Positions 8,626-17,823 of a DNA stretch of 64,000 nucleotides are shown one piece after another. Origin of the DNA: a virus; the IMG/VR virus record IMGVR_UViG_3300033145_001320, positions 17,768 through 81,767 of that record; one strand, given 5' to 3'. A program made the position numbers and the translations under genes. A model generated the notes under the pieces. The model saw only the letters and a program-made list of their open reading frames with translations, was not told where the DNA came from and made no database searches. The first letter of the stretch is position 1, and the number at the start of each line of letters is the position of its first letter.

Positions 8626-10815
8626 CTATGTGAATGCTAAAATTTCATCTGCTTCTAAATGATTTTGATGCTGATGTGAAATGATATAAACTGAGTTACC
8701 AAATTTAATTTTCGATAATACTCTGGAAACATACTGGATGTTTTGTTCATCAAGCGCATCGAATATTTCATCAAACAGTAGAATGTTAAATGAAACATTT
8801 TGAATCCTTGATAATAAATCTCCTAGAGTTAAAATAATTGCTATATCAATAATACGTGTTTGTCCACCAGATAATTGAACTCTGGAATCTGCTCTAGTTT
8901 GTGTATCCAGAACATGTACAGAAATTTTATCTCTGAACTCTTTAGATTTTATTTCAGACAAAGTATCGAATGATACAACATATCGAGAATTGGTTAACAT
9001 ATCTAAATAGTAATCAACTCGTTCATTCATATATGGAATCGCTTCATCAATAAGCATTGAAGGAATCCCAGCTGATGAAAAACCTGTTTTCCAAAATTTT
9101 AACATTTCTATTGTCTTATCAATTGATATCATTGACGTTTTCAAGTCTGATATTTCTTTTGATAAGTCTATATCTTTTTTATAATAAGAGTTGAGCTGTG
9201 TTTCGTCATATTCAAGAGATTCTTGGTGACGAATTTGATCACCACATGATATAATAGCTCCTTCAAAATTACTAACATTAAGTTCAATTTTATGTAGCTC
9301 TTTTCTCAACTCTTCTTTTCTGCTTATTTCAAGATTTAATTGAAATTGTCTTTCCTGTAGTTCCTGTGTTTGGTCATTTGATTTTGATATGATTTTCTTT
9401 TCTTCAACTTTAACTAACTCAGAAACTTTTTCTTCTGCAACTTTAAATCTATAATCAATCTTTTCGTATTCTTCTTGCTCTTCCCGTTTGCATCTTCTTA
9501 TTTCTCGATCAACCATTGCAATCATTGTATTGTATTTTTCAGCTTCTTTCTTATATGCACCGCCGATTTTCTTTAATTCAATACCACATTCAGACTCTTC
9601 CTTCATAAGTTTTTTGAGATTTAATTTATATAATGCAACTTTCTGAAGCAATTTTTCTCTTGCAACATCTGTTACTTCTTGTTCACATGTTGGACATATT
9701 GAATTTTCTGTGTCCGATACATTTGATTCAAGCTCATATAAATTCTCTGTCATTAAATCAATGTCATGTATAGCATTTGATTGTTTCGTCTCAACCGTAT
9801 GAATTTGTTTCTGAAATCGTGTAGATGATTCATTAGCTTCTGTTACAAGACTATTTTTATTTTCATTCATTGATTCAAGATCTGCAGCTGTTATATTAGC
9901 AACTTCAACCTTACTTGCTGATGCAATCGCTTGAAGGTCTGATAACTTTGTTTTCTTCTGTTGATCTAATTGATCAATCATCTCTTTGAATTTTCTTGCT
10001 GAGTTTTTTAGACTATTATCAATGCCTAATAATTCTTTTTGTGGAGTTTCAATATCTATATCTTTATCGTCAAAAAGATCAAGTTCTTTTTTCCACTTGT
10101 CTAACATTCGTTCATTATCTTCTTTTTCTTTATTTTGGCGGAGAAGATCTTTTTCTTTTTTATCATGAAATTGTCTTTTAGAATTTTTAAGAATTTCAAT
10201 TTGTGACAATGCATCATCAAGAATACCTTGTTGAATTTTTACATCATTATTCAAAACTCCATGATCAGTTTCAGAAAGTTTTAATTTATAATCTGATTCT
10301 TTGTAATATAAAAGATAATGTCCAAGACCTATGATTTTTCTAAAGATTTCTTTTTTATCAGAATCGACTAAGTCTGTAAAGAAGTCTTTAACTTTTTGTC
10401 CAAACATTAAAGCATTCATAAACGCTTGCTTCGGGCAAATGAGTCTTTCAATATATGGCAATACTTCTCGATGACCTTTAAGTATATCAACTTTATTTTG
10501 ACTTACTATAACTGTATTTCCAAGTTTGGTATATTTATGGTATCGTGTTACTACATATTGCTCATCGTTAACTTTAAATTTTACCCAAGTTTTACAATTC
10601 TTTCCAACTTTATTATTAACCATATCATCGCCTTTTACACCTTTACTTGTCACTCCATAAAGAGTAAAAGGTATTGCCTCAATAGACAATGTTTTTCCGA
10701 TACCATTCGGACCTGTGATTAATGTTAGTTTGTCATTAACGAATGTCAACACCATCGGATCAATATAAGGTCCATAATTTTCCATCCCTACTTCTTGAAA
10801 GATTATGTTTTTCAT
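8626..10815 (-). CDS. 46: SbcC/Rad50-like ATPase, T4 gp46 homologue
   Basis: The protein is 729 aa. A Walker A (G35-PNGIGKT-42) near the N-terminus, long coiled coils (about 190-340 and 400-560), a zinc hook C374-PTC377 at the apex, an ABC signature LSGGQ near 647 and a Walker B ILLFDEIFDALD near 680 are in the order expected for SMC-like Rad50/SbcC/gp46. It works with the nuclease encoded next door (gp47/SbcD-like) to process double-strand ends for recombination-dependent replication. The two genes overlap by 4 nt (ATGA), typical of the T4 46/47 pair. Confidence 0.93.
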   Translation of the reverse strand: MKNIIFQEVGMENYGPYIDPMVLTFVNDKLTLITGPNGIGKTLSIEAIPFTLYGVTSKGVKGDDMVNNKVGKNCKTWVKFKVNDEQYVVTRYHKYTKLGNTVIVSQNKVDILKGHREVLPYIERLICPKQAFMNALMFGQKVKDFFTDLVDSDKKEIFRKIIGLGHYLLYYKESDYKLKLSETDHGVLNNDVKIQQGILDDALSQIEILKNSKRQFHDKKEKDLLRQNKEKEDNERMLDKWKKELDLFDDKDIDIETPQKELLGIDNSLKNSARKFKEMIDQLDQQKKTKLSDLQAIASASKVEVANITAADLESMNENKNSLVTEANESSTRFQKQIHTVETKQSNAIHDIDLMTENLYELESNVSDTENSICPTCEQEVTDVAREKLLQKVALYKLNLKKLMKEESECGIELKKIGGAYKKEAEKYNTMIAMVDREIRRCKREEQEEYEKIDYRFKVAEEKVSELVKVEEKKIISKSNDQTQELQERQFQLNLEISRKEELRKELHKIELNVSNFEGAIISCGDQIRHQESLEYDETQLNSYYKKDIDLSKEISDLKTSMISIDKTIEMLKFWKTGFSSAGIPSMLIDEAIPYMNERVDYYLDMLTNSRYVVSFDTLSEIKSKEFRDKISVHVLDTQTRADSRVQLSGGQTRIIDIAIILTLGDLLSRIQNVSFNILLFDEIFDALDEQNIQYVSRVLSKIKFGNSVYIISHQHQNHLEADEILAFT

Positions 10816-11840
10816 AGTTCATCTCCCTTCCTTATAATTTCCATAGCAACATTCATATATAACTCATGTTGATCTTCAGGAATTTCTTTTATCTCCAAAT
10901 ATTTTTTCAACTTATCTTCAGTTGACATATTACTTGTTATTCCACGATCAGTAATATCTCTATCCCTCTTATCAATAATATTAAATTCACCTTTTAGTTC
11001 AGATACGTCAACTGTTTCTGTCATGAGTACTTTTACATGATCGCCAGCTGCTCTAGCATCAAATGCTGCCTTGATAGCTTCATCTCTATTATCTGGAGCA
11101 ATTTCAATTTGAATATGTTTTTTATAACTTGAAATTGGGATACTATCAACTTTTAATGTATCAGTGTCAACAACCAAGAAACGTTTAAATTCATTTTTTT
11201 CACCCCAGTCCAATTGAATCAAAGACCCAACATAATATAAGGTAATTCCGTCACCTCTAAGCTCCTGTGGTTTATGATAATGTCCCAATAATACCAACTC
11301 GTACTTTCCTATCAAATCTCTCATTGATACATCTGAAACAATACTCATACCTGAATTTAATACGCCTTCACTTAAACCAAAATGTGATATAAGGATTCTT
11401 GCCTTATTATCTTTAATTATTTGTGGAAGGTCTTTAGAATAAGGAACAAACAGAATGTCTTCATTATCCATTCTATATGTTTCTGAAAATTTAACCCATT
11501 TAACATTTGGAATGTTCTTTAAAGATTTTAAAGCTGATACGACTTCAACTCCCTTTCCAGATACATCGTGATTCCCATCTAATACGATGAAATGTATATC
11601 GGTGAAATCTTCGAAGAAGTCAATCATAATATCTTGAGCGATTGCATAAATAATGGATTTTCCATGAAGTGTATCGCCACCGACTATCGCTGTGGTTATT
11701 TCATGTGCTCTACAATATTCTCCTACTTCATACAATGCATTTTTTATACTATGTAATCGCTCAGGTAAATGACTTGTGTCTTCAATTTTATCTTGACCGT
11801 ATTTTGATAAATGAATATCAGCAAAATAGGCAAATTTCAT
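10812..11840 (-). CDS. 47: SbcD/Mre11-like nuclease, T4 gp47 homologue
   Basis: The protein is 342 aa. The metallophosphoesterase motifs are all present: D8-IH10, GGD56, GN90-HD, ISHFG near 150 and GHYHKP near 187, giving the two-metal site of Mre11/SbcD. It is the partner of the adjacent gp46-like ATPase and resects DNA ends in recombination and repair. A glutamate-rich C-terminal part (about 280-342) would bind the ATPase. Its start overlaps the stop of the prepilin-like gene by 4 nt. Confidence 0.93.
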   Translation of the reverse strand: MKFAYFADIHLSKYGQDKIEDTSHLPERLHSIKNALYEVGEYCRAHEITTAIVGGDTLHGKSIIYAIAQDIMIDFFEDFTDIHFIVLDGNHDVSGKGVEVVSALKSLKNIPNVKWVKFSETYRMDNEDILFVPYSKDLPQIIKDNKARILISHFGLSEGVLNSGMSIVSDVSMRDLIGKYELVLLGHYHKPQELRGDGITLYYVGSLIQLDWGEKNEFKRFLVVDTDTLKVDSIPISSYKKHIQIEIAPDNRDEAIKAAFDARAAGDHVKVLMTETVDVSELKGEFNIIDKRDRDITDRGITSNMSTEDKLKKYLEIKEIPEDQHELYMNVAMEIIRKGDEL

Positions 11841-12061
11841 AGTCTGTTTTCCTCTTTATCAATCTCAGTTTTTGTTTCGATGGGAGTCGGGTTCTGTTCT
11901 TGTTCTTGTGTGATAAGTTCAACCTGTTTGTTTAATTCTCGCCGATTTAAAAAATTTTGTATTTGCGGAATGGCAATAGCACATATAATTCCCATTATTG
12001 CAATCACGATCATAAGTTCTATAAGAGTAAATGCCTTACTATTTTTTATTCTCTTTATCAT
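11837..12061 (-). CDS. Type IV prepilin-like short protein
   Basis: The protein is 74 aa. Its N-terminus is a class III (prepilin) signal: a short basic leader, then A11 followed by FTLIELMIVIAIMGII, with the conserved Glu at +5 of the mature part. This is the hallmark of type IV pilins and pseudopilins, which are cleaved by PilD and assembled as helical filaments. After residue about 35 the globular pilin domain is absent; there is only a short hydrophilic tail rich in Gln, Glu and Lys. It has a good ribosome site (AAGGTGG) and is embedded by overlaps between the SbcD gene and an NSSS-leader gene. A host-derived pilin mimic that enters the host pilus or secretion machinery is one possibility; this is inference. 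Confidence 0.8.
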   Translation of the reverse strand: MIKRIKNSKAFTLIELMIVIAIMGIICAIAIPQIQNFLNRRELNKQVELITQEQEQNPTPIETKTEIDKEENRL

Positions 12062-12482
12062 TTTCCACCTTTATCAAATCTGTTAAGATAGTGTTATTAA
12101 TAAGTATTTCAGAAACCTTTTCCTCTTTTATTCCGAGAATAATATCCTCTCCATCACCTGGCATATCTGCGGAATTAAGAAACAATCCAGCTCCATCTAA
12201 AGCAGTTTGTATAACTGCCCATACTTTTCTATCAACTCCATCTCCGTATGAGTTACTGTAAATGCTATCTCCTGCTTTCAATGATTCAATAGAGTCATCA
12301 ATTTCTTTTCTCATATCTTTAACTGTTGGAAATTCTTCTTCTTCATCGTCCGGTTCCCACCAAGTCATTTCAGCATCTATTCCTTCTTGTATCATTTCAT
12401 CTGTAATGATAAATGAACTTGGAATAAAGACAATATAACATACTGATGAACTGTTTGTTACAAAATCAAATTTAAATTTCAT
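12039..12482 (-). CDS. NSSS-leader protein 2, 147 aa
   Basis: The function is unknown. It starts at ATG 12482 (an upstream GTG at 12491 is less likely) and begins MKFKFDFVTNSSSVCYIVF. The body is very acidic (EPDDEEEEFP near residue 47) and has a GDSIYSNSYGDGVDRKVW segment reminiscent of small phage proteins with mixed alpha/beta fold. Its 3' end overlaps the start of the prepilin-like gene by 23 nt, so translation of the two is coupled. Confidence 0.75.
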   Translation of the reverse strand: MKFKFDFVTNSSSVCYIVFIPSSFIITDEMIQEGIDAEMTWWEPDDEEEEFPTVKDMRKEIDDSIESLKAGDSIYSNSYGDGVDRKVWAVIQTALDGAGLFLNSADMPGDGEDIILGIKEEKVSEILINNTILTDLIKVENDKENKK

Positions 12483-12487
12483 CACTA

Positions 12488-12754
12488 TCACCCATCATCT
12501 TTTATATGATCATCTTCAACACCGATCATTTCTAAAAACCAGTACATATCAAAATTATCCATTGTTGTACTACCACTGATTTCTGTTTCTGTTTCTGATA
12601 TTCTCCACGGTTGCTCATAGATACTTGCACCAAACATTTTAGATGCCTGAATATGATTCCGAATAAGATTTATTTGAAGTTCTGTTAAATTTTCCTTTAA
12701 GATTATAAAACTAGAACTTGAGCTATTAGTTACAAAGTCAATTTTTGCTTTCAT
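12488..12754 (-). CDS. NSSS-leader protein 3, 88 aa
   Basis: This is a small unknown protein starting MKAKIDFVTNSSSSSFIIL, the version closest to the consensus. The remaining 70 residues are helical and acidic and include TETEISGSTTMDNFDMYWFLEMIG. No catalytic motif is visible. It precedes NSSS protein 2 with no gap between the stop and the next start region. Confidence 0.7.
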   Translation of the reverse strand: MKAKIDFVTNSSSSSFIILKENLTELQINLIRNHIQASKMFGASIYEQPWRISETETEISGSTTMDNFDMYWFLEMIGVEDDHIKDDG

Positions 12755-12759
12755 AATAT

Positions 12760-13110
12760 TTACCTCAGGTATTCACAAAACCTCCAATTGAAATTTTTTG
12801 ATGAACCCCCGTCCCTTAATATATAATCAAATACATTCCCAACAATAGTTCCATCCTCATCACCAAACACACAATACGTTGCTTTGCCTGCTTCGAAAAC
12901 TTCATCCCTATATTTTTCCGCTGACTCAATTAGTTTTTCTTGTGTGTAGTTTGAATTATCTTTATACCAATCGTATGTTCTTAAAAATTCATCAATCAAC
13001 TGAGGATTTTCTTTTACGAAATCAGCTATAGTCAATTCATGGTCACTTAAGTTTGTGATAATGAATGCTGTTGATGAACTGTTTGTTACGAAATCCCCTT
13101 TAAATTTCAT
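12760..13110 (-). CDS. NSSS-leader protein 4, 116 aa
   Basis: This is an unknown protein starting MKFKGDFVTNSSSTAFIIT. The body differs from the other four: a helical, acidic middle (ENPQLIDEFLRTYDWYKDNSNY) and a C-terminal CVFGDEDGTIVGNVFDYILRDGG segment of beta character. It has a good ribosome site. It lies in the middle of the four-gene run 12039-13496. Confidence 0.7.
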   Translation of the reverse strand: MKFKGDFVTNSSSTAFIITNLSDHELTIADFVKENPQLIDEFLRTYDWYKDNSNYTQEKLIESAEKYRDEVFEAGKATYCVFGDEDGTIVGNVFDYILRDGGSSKNFNWRFCEYLR

Positions 13111-13118
13111 ATTATCTC

Positions 13119-13496
13119 CTATGGTCCGTCATAAAATTTATATTCAATATCTGATCCTGAAAAGAATTGGCTTATTGGTTCAGCAGTATCTTCCCAATAA
13201 AAGTGTACAGATTCCCCTCTAAGTAAGCCACTAACTATTGCTTTATATTCTTCTTCTGATAAATCTTTTAATTTCCCCTCTTTGTCCACATATTCTCTCC
13301 ACGGAGAGTCTGAATTTTCTATTTTTTCATATCTTTCTATAAATGTGTTAATATCCTCAAATGTAATGCTAACATTATCCATAAAATCAATAGTAGTTGT
13401 AACCTCCATAACTTTTCTATCAGGGACATCTCTTGAATCGAATACAATATAATTTGCTGAACTACTGTTAGTTATAAAATCAAGCTTGACTTTCAT
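13119..13496 (-). CDS. NSSS-leader protein 5, 125 aa
   Basis: This is an unknown protein starting MKVKLDFITNSSSANYIVF. It then has an EVTTTIDFMDNVSITFEDINTF segment and ends with HFYWEDTAEPISQFFSGSDIEY. It immediately follows the UvsW-like helicase gene (1-nt gap), so it is expressed with replication genes. The N-terminal 20 residues are the only part clearly shared with the other NSSS genes. Confidence 0.7.
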   Translation of the reverse strand: MKVKLDFITNSSSANYIVFDSRDVPDRKVMEVTTTIDFMDNVSITFEDINTFIERYEKIENSDSPWREYVDKEGKLKDLSEEEYKAIVSGLLRGESVHFYWEDTAEPISQFFSGSDIEYKFYDGP

Positions 13497-13497
13497 C

Positions 13498-14898
13498 TTA
13501 TCTTCCTTCTAAAATATCCAATGCAATTTGTTTATCTATTTTTTTCATTTGATTGTTTGTAAATAATATGTATTGGACATTCCATTGTTTGCTTTCATAA
13601 AAGTTTAATCGAGTATGTAAAGTCTTAGCTATTTCAGGACACCCATAATCAACCATATCAATTATTGCAGGAGTTAGTTTGTTTGGATATGTTCTCACAA
13701 CACGACCGCTTAACTGCTCAATGTTAGAGATTGGAGACGTCATTATAATTGCATCCTTCCACGGAGCATCAATCCCATCTCTACATTTTCCAGGTGTTGC
13801 AAATGTAAACCGTTTATTTAATTCAGCTAATGATGCTGATTTATAAAATTTTGATTTACTGTCAAATGGTAACCAATCATAAAGTTCATCAATCTGTTTT
13901 GTTCTTTCAAGTATCATAATTGTATTACGATCTGTTTTGAGTTTATTCATTAAACTCTTTGCCACTGTATCAAACGGTTTTGATTTCTTTATCATATTTA
14001 AATATCTTGCTCTTTGAAATTGACCGCCCCATCGAATGTATTTACTTCTTCCGGCCGAATCAATTAAATAATCAAGCATAACTACTGTAACATTTGCTGG
14101 CATTGTTCCCTCTGTATCATCGTCTTCGAATATATCACCAAGATGAAATTCAATAATATCTCCATTTCCATCATACCTATATGGAGTTGCACTTAATCCA
14201 TATACATATCTTGATGGCATGTGTATTGAACATTCCGAAAATGTTGGAGCTCCGACTGATGTATGAACTTCATCAGCGACAAATACTCCAATGTTTGCTT
14301 CATTCAATGCTATTAAAAATTCTTCTCGTTTTCTTTTTAATAATGACATGAACGTCTGTGTGGTCGCAATAATTATAGGATTTTCTAAATCCTTTTGAAA
14401 CGATGCAGATTTTAATCTAGAGATATCATCATATGATATATTTGTAAAGTCCATGAATCTTTGTCGCCATTGTTCTGCAAGACTATCCCGATGAACAAGG
14501 ATTAAACTTTTCTTTTTTCTTGTACCGATCATATAAATTGTTATAACAGTTTTTCCTACACCAGGTGATAATTGTAAAATACCTGATTCGTTTTCTAACA
14601 TGTATTGGATTGCTGCTTTTTGAGTTTGACTTCTCGGAGTAATGATATGTTCAATATCTATATCCTCTCCATCGTGTGTATAATCATCAACCTCATAATT
14701 AAAAGTATATTGTTGAAGTGGAAAGTTTCTTGGTATTAAAAGATACTTTTCCGATTCAATATAAAATGTATTAATAATGAATGATGATCTATTATACTCT
14801 TGAACCCTGCGCTGTAGGAACTCCCTGATTTTTATATAAAAATCTTCATACTGATATTTCTTTGGGATTAGCAATCCGGAGCGCTTTATAATTTTCAT
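13498..14898 (-). CDS. uvsW: UvsW-like SF2 DNA helicase
   Basis: The protein is 466 aa. Walker A is S111-PGVGKT117, the DEVH box is D209-EVH212, the SAT motif is S236-AT238, and a late SGRVVRT motif VI follows. An N-terminal domain of about 90 residues precedes the helicase core, as in T4 UvsW (about 500 aa), which unwinds branched DNA and R-loops during recombination-dependent replication. A generic type III restriction-like helicase is the alternative, but size and context with gp46/47 favour UvsW. Confidence 0.85.
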   Translation of the reverse strand: MKIIKRSGLLIPKKYQYEDFYIKIREFLQRRVQEYNRSSFIINTFYIESEKYLLIPRNFPLQQYTFNYEVDDYTHDGEDIDIEHIITPRSQTQKAAIQYMLENESGILQLSPGVGKTVITIYMIGTRKKKSLILVHRDSLAEQWRQRFMDFTNISYDDISRLKSASFQKDLENPIIIATTQTFMSLLKRKREEFLIALNEANIGVFVADEVHTSVGAPTFSECSIHMPSRYVYGLSATPYRYDGNGDIIEFHLGDIFEDDDTEGTMPANVTVVMLDYLIDSAGRSKYIRWGGQFQRARYLNMIKKSKPFDTVAKSLMNKLKTDRNTIMILERTKQIDELYDWLPFDSKSKFYKSASLAELNKRFTFATPGKCRDGIDAPWKDAIIMTSPISNIEQLSGRVVRTYPNKLTPAIIDMVDYGCPEIAKTLHTRLNFYESKQWNVQYILFTNNQMKKIDKQIALDILEGR

Positions 14899-15315
14899 TT
14901 ATTCTGTATAGGTTGCCTGTGAAGTATCTGTTTCATAAACTGTTATGTAATCCATCTGAACGGGTGATTTTAATTTTCTTTCAACGTGTACATAGATATC
15001 TTTTGCCATATTTTCTGCTGTTGGATCATAAGGTGAAGATACTATTTTTAAATCTGGCAACACATCAATTAACTTTTCAATCATTGGTTTATCAAGAGCA
15101 TTAATCATAAGAGCATGGTCAAACTTAATTATCATTTCATTTACAATATACTTCAGTTCTCCAAAATCCATAATCATGCCCGCATCATTTAGATGTTCGC
15201 TCTTTATTCCAACAATTACTTTATAATTATGACCATGGAAATTTTTACATAATCCTTTATGCCAACGAAGTCTGTGCCCCATTGCGAAGCTAAACTCTTT
15301 TGATATTTTATACAT
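14899..15315 (-). CDS. queD: QueD-like 6-carboxytetrahydropterin synthase
   Basis: The protein is 138 aa. Zinc-binding H14, H27 and H29 (AMGHRL, NFHGHNY), catalytic C23 (GLCKNFHGH), the MDFGELK segment (49-55), D66-H67 and a TAENMA motif near 114 match the QueD/PTPS family, which converts 7,8-dihydroneopterin triphosphate toward 7-deazaguanine. Phages use this pathway to make 7-deazaguanine DNA bases or to adjust host tRNA. The other pathway enzymes (FolE, QueE, QueC) are not in this window. It is spaced one nucleotide from the helicase start. Confidence 0.88.
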   Translation of the reverse strand: MYKISKEFSFAMGHRLRWHKGLCKNFHGHNYKVIVGIKSEHLNDAGMIMDFGELKYIVNEMIIKFDHALMINALDKPMIEKLIDVLPDLKIVSSPYDPTAENMAKDIYVHVERKLKSPVQMDYITVYETDTSQATYTE

Positions 15316-15325
15316 ATAGTCCTCC

Positions 15326-15649
15326 TTAAAATTTTGTATTTATAGTGTATCTCCACCGATCATCTATGGGTTCTTGTTGAATACTAACAGTAATTATTTG
15401 ATCTAATTTCATTCCTTCCTCTCTGATCAAATGCATTAGTCTGTGAATATTTTCATGAGAAATATGATATTGTAATGATCTCTTCTCATCTGCACGTTTC
15501 CCCATAGCATGATCAATCCAATCTTGACCGCCATTTCCATTACATTTTGGGCATATTTCCATAATCGTTCCTGGATGTTCCTTAGATGGAACAATTCTTC
15601 TTCCTCTACATTCTTTACATTCAATAATTCCTTTATCATTAAAATGCAT
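15326..15649 (-). CDS. Small zinc-binding protein with DnaJ-like CxxCxG motifs
   Basis: The protein is 107 aa from the ATG at 15649, chosen because GGAG lies 8 nt upstream; an ATG at 15673 is also possible. C-K-E-C-R-G and C-P-K-C-N-G-N-G form two CxxCxG elements like one half of a DnaJ zinc domain. The C-terminal part is helical with a beta end (ITVSIQQEPIDDRWRY). It overlaps the end of the topoisomerase A gene. No J domain is present, so it is not DnaJ; the partner is unknown. Confidence 0.7.
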   Translation of the reverse strand: MHFNDKGIIECKECRGRRIVPSKEHPGTIMEICPKCNGNGGQDWIDHAMGKRADEKRSLQYHISHENIHRLMHLIREEGMKLDQIITVSIQQEPIDDRWRYTINTKF

Positions 15650-16937
15650 TGTATTGCTCCAAAACATATTCATTTAAATTAGCAAGATGATGTTGTAATT
15701 CTTTCTTTGATTTATTTAATTCAGATGTATCTGTATCAAGAGTTAAAAGTTTTCTAATTTTATATTTATTCATCAATCCTTTTGATACCTCTTGTAGCAC
15801 GCCTGTCTTGGTTTCTATTTCAGCAAGGGTTTCATCTGTGCTCATCTTCTTTCCAATACACCTTGAAAGTACTGGTCTTATTTTTGCAAGGGTTTGATAT
15901 TCTATAATCATGTTATTAACATTTTCGATTTCATGAGTAAGCATACTTTCATTTGCTTGTTTGAATGATTCGAATGTATCTAATAACATTTGGTCAACTG
16001 ATTTGGTTAAGACAATACTGTCTCTATCAACAACAATTAATTCAAATGAAATAAACCCTTTATTGACTTCATATAACTTTTCAAGAAATTGTTCAAATAT
16101 TCTATCTCGATTTCTTTCACGGATAACTTGAAAAACTATATTTGTTTCTTCAACTGATAAATCTGTAAATCCAATCATTCCATCGTTTAGTTCTTTATCG
16201 AACTTATTTAGAAATGTTTGGAATCTTTTACCTGGAGGCCATGCTTTAATAGAAGCTGTGTTATTTCTTTTGTTTATTTCTACAACCCCTTCAACTTCTA
16301 TTCTTGCTTTGCCTGTTGTCAATAATTTTTCTAATTGTTTTTTATCATCAATAATATTACAATCTGATATTGGAACAATTGTTGGTTTTCTTTTTCGTAT
16401 TCCAAGTAACCATAACAATCTCTGATATAAATCCTTTACATGATAACATGGTATATATGTTTTAAACCCAAAACCAATACCTTGTGTATAGTCTGTACCC
16501 ATTAAACATATTGGAAACATTGTTGGCAAATATATTGGCTCTGTATCGCCTAATTCACTTTCAATCCAAGGAACATGCTTGACATATTTAAATGCCATAT
16601 CAAGAGTTTTCGGATGCATTTTACATTCTGTATATCTTGGAGCCGCCGGTCCTACAGGTTCGACTCCAACATTTGTTCCGAAGTTTCCTTGACCGATTAA
16701 AAATCCTTGACGAACCAATTGCACTACGGTCCCATAACATTCTCCATGAGGATGATAATGACCAATAGTATAAGCATCAATCTGTCTTGATTTTACAAGT
16801 TTCTCTCTTCCAATTTTATATGCTGAAAGTAATACTCTTCTCTCAACCGGTTTTAATCCATCAATATCTAATGGAAAATTCCTATAGTTGGAGTATTTTC
16901 CATAATCCTTGTAAAGAAGAGGTAAAAGTTTATCCAT
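15639..16937 (-). CDS. 52: Type II topoisomerase A subunit, T4 gp52-like
   Basis: The protein is 432 aa, close to T4 gp52 (442 aa) and much shorter than GyrA because the C-terminal wrapping domain is missing. The N-terminal winged-helix region is clear (DGLKPVERRVLLSAY, near 26-40; GHYHPHG, 59-65), and the cleavage tyrosine is Y102 in APRYTE. A coiled-coil part is at the C-terminus. It breaks and rejoins DNA with the ATPase subunit at 22528-24312 to remove supercoils during replication. An HNH gene overlaps its first codons. Confidence 0.93.
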   Translation of the reverse strand: MDKLLPLLYKDYGKYSNYRNFPLDIDGLKPVERRVLLSAYKIGREKLVKSRQIDAYTIGHYHPHGECYGTVVQLVRQGFLIGQGNFGTNVGVEPVGPAAPRYTECKMHPKTLDMAFKYVKHVPWIESELGDTEPIYLPTMFPICLMGTDYTQGIGFGFKTYIPCYHVKDLYQRLLWLLGIRKRKPTIVPISDCNIIDDKKQLEKLLTTGKARIEVEGVVEINKRNNTASIKAWPPGKRFQTFLNKFDKELNDGMIGFTDLSVEETNIVFQVIRERNRDRIFEQFLEKLYEVNKGFISFELIVVDRDSIVLTKSVDQMLLDTFESFKQANESMLTHEIENVNNMIIEYQTLAKIRPVLSRCIGKKMSTDETLAEIETKTGVLQEVSKGLMNKYKIRKLLTLDTDTSELNKSKKELQHHLANLNEYVLEQYNAF

Positions 16938-17823
16938 TTTGGTTATCCTTTTTACAAATTATTTGAGATAAATTCCATGCATCACATTCTGTTCCTGTTT
17001 TATGTCCAATTTCATAATGACATTTTTCACATAAAACTATTCCATTAGTTGGGTCTAAAGCTAACATTGGTTCTACTTTAACTGGTTGAATATGATGGCA
17101 ATGTAAATTTTCTTTTGATGCACATTTTTGACAAGTATAATTATCTTGTTCTAAAACTACTTGTCTCCAAATTTGATATTCTTGTTCTGTAAATGGAGAT
17201 TTAAATTCTTCTTTAAATGGATCATCTCTTAATTTATATAAAATACATGAATCTTTGCATTTATTAGAACAATAGAAATATGAACCATCATTACCATATT
17301 CTTTTTCTAATTGTCTTATTCGTTCATAAAACTGTGTTTTTGTAGGTGTAAACCATCCACCTTTTTCTTTTGAATTTGGACAATCATGATTTTTACAATG
17401 TACTTGTATTTCTTTTTCTTCCTGTTTATCAGGATTATATCTCATTTCTTCTTCTTTAGCAAATATTAAATATTGTTTTTTTAATTTTTTTATAGTTAAA
17501 AAGCTATGATTATTTTTTCCCAATTTAGCTTTTCGTCTAATTTCTTTTAGTAATATAGCTTTGTCTTCTCCATAAATTTCTTCATATGTTTTATTATTTC
17601 TAATTAACCTCATTTTATTTTTTGTTTCTTTAGTAATAATCTGCCCAAGATGTGAATTTCTCATTTTTTCTTTGGTTTTATCAGAATGCTTTTTATCCAA
17701 ATGCCCTTTTCTATCTTTTTCTTTATTTATAGGGCATTGACTTGTATATTTACTACAACAAAATTTGCCATTTTTAAATTGGTATTTGGCTTGTTGCCCA
17801 CACCCATAATCACATAGGTTCAT
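16930..17823 (-). CDS. HNH homing endonuclease with N-terminal zinc finger and NUMOD3-like repeats
   Basis: The protein is about 297 aa from the ATG at 17823 (MNLCDYGCG); an ATG at 17838 is the alternative. An N-terminal CxYGCG...CC finger, KTKEKMRNSHLG-type NUMOD3 repeats (about 60-85), a second zinc element near 150-200 and a C-terminal HNH (CQKCASKENLHCHHIQP...CEKCH) give the usual order for large phage homing nucleases. It overlaps the first 8 nt of the topoisomerase A gene, a common insertion neighbourhood for such elements. Confidence 0.85.
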   Translation of the reverse strand: MNLCDYGCGQQAKYQFKNGKFCCSKYTSQCPINKEKDRKGHLDKKHSDKTKEKMRNSHLGQIITKETKNKMRLIRNNKTYEEIYGEDKAILLKEIRRKAKLGKNNHSFLTIKKLKKQYLIFAKEEEMRYNPDKQEEKEIQVHCKNHDCPNSKEKGGWFTPTKTQFYERIRQLEKEYGNDGSYFYCSNKCKDSCILYKLRDDPFKEEFKSPFTEQEYQIWRQVVLEQDNYTCQKCASKENLHCHHIQPVKVEPMLALDPTNGIVLCEKCHYEIGHKTGTECDAWNLSQIICKKDNQNG

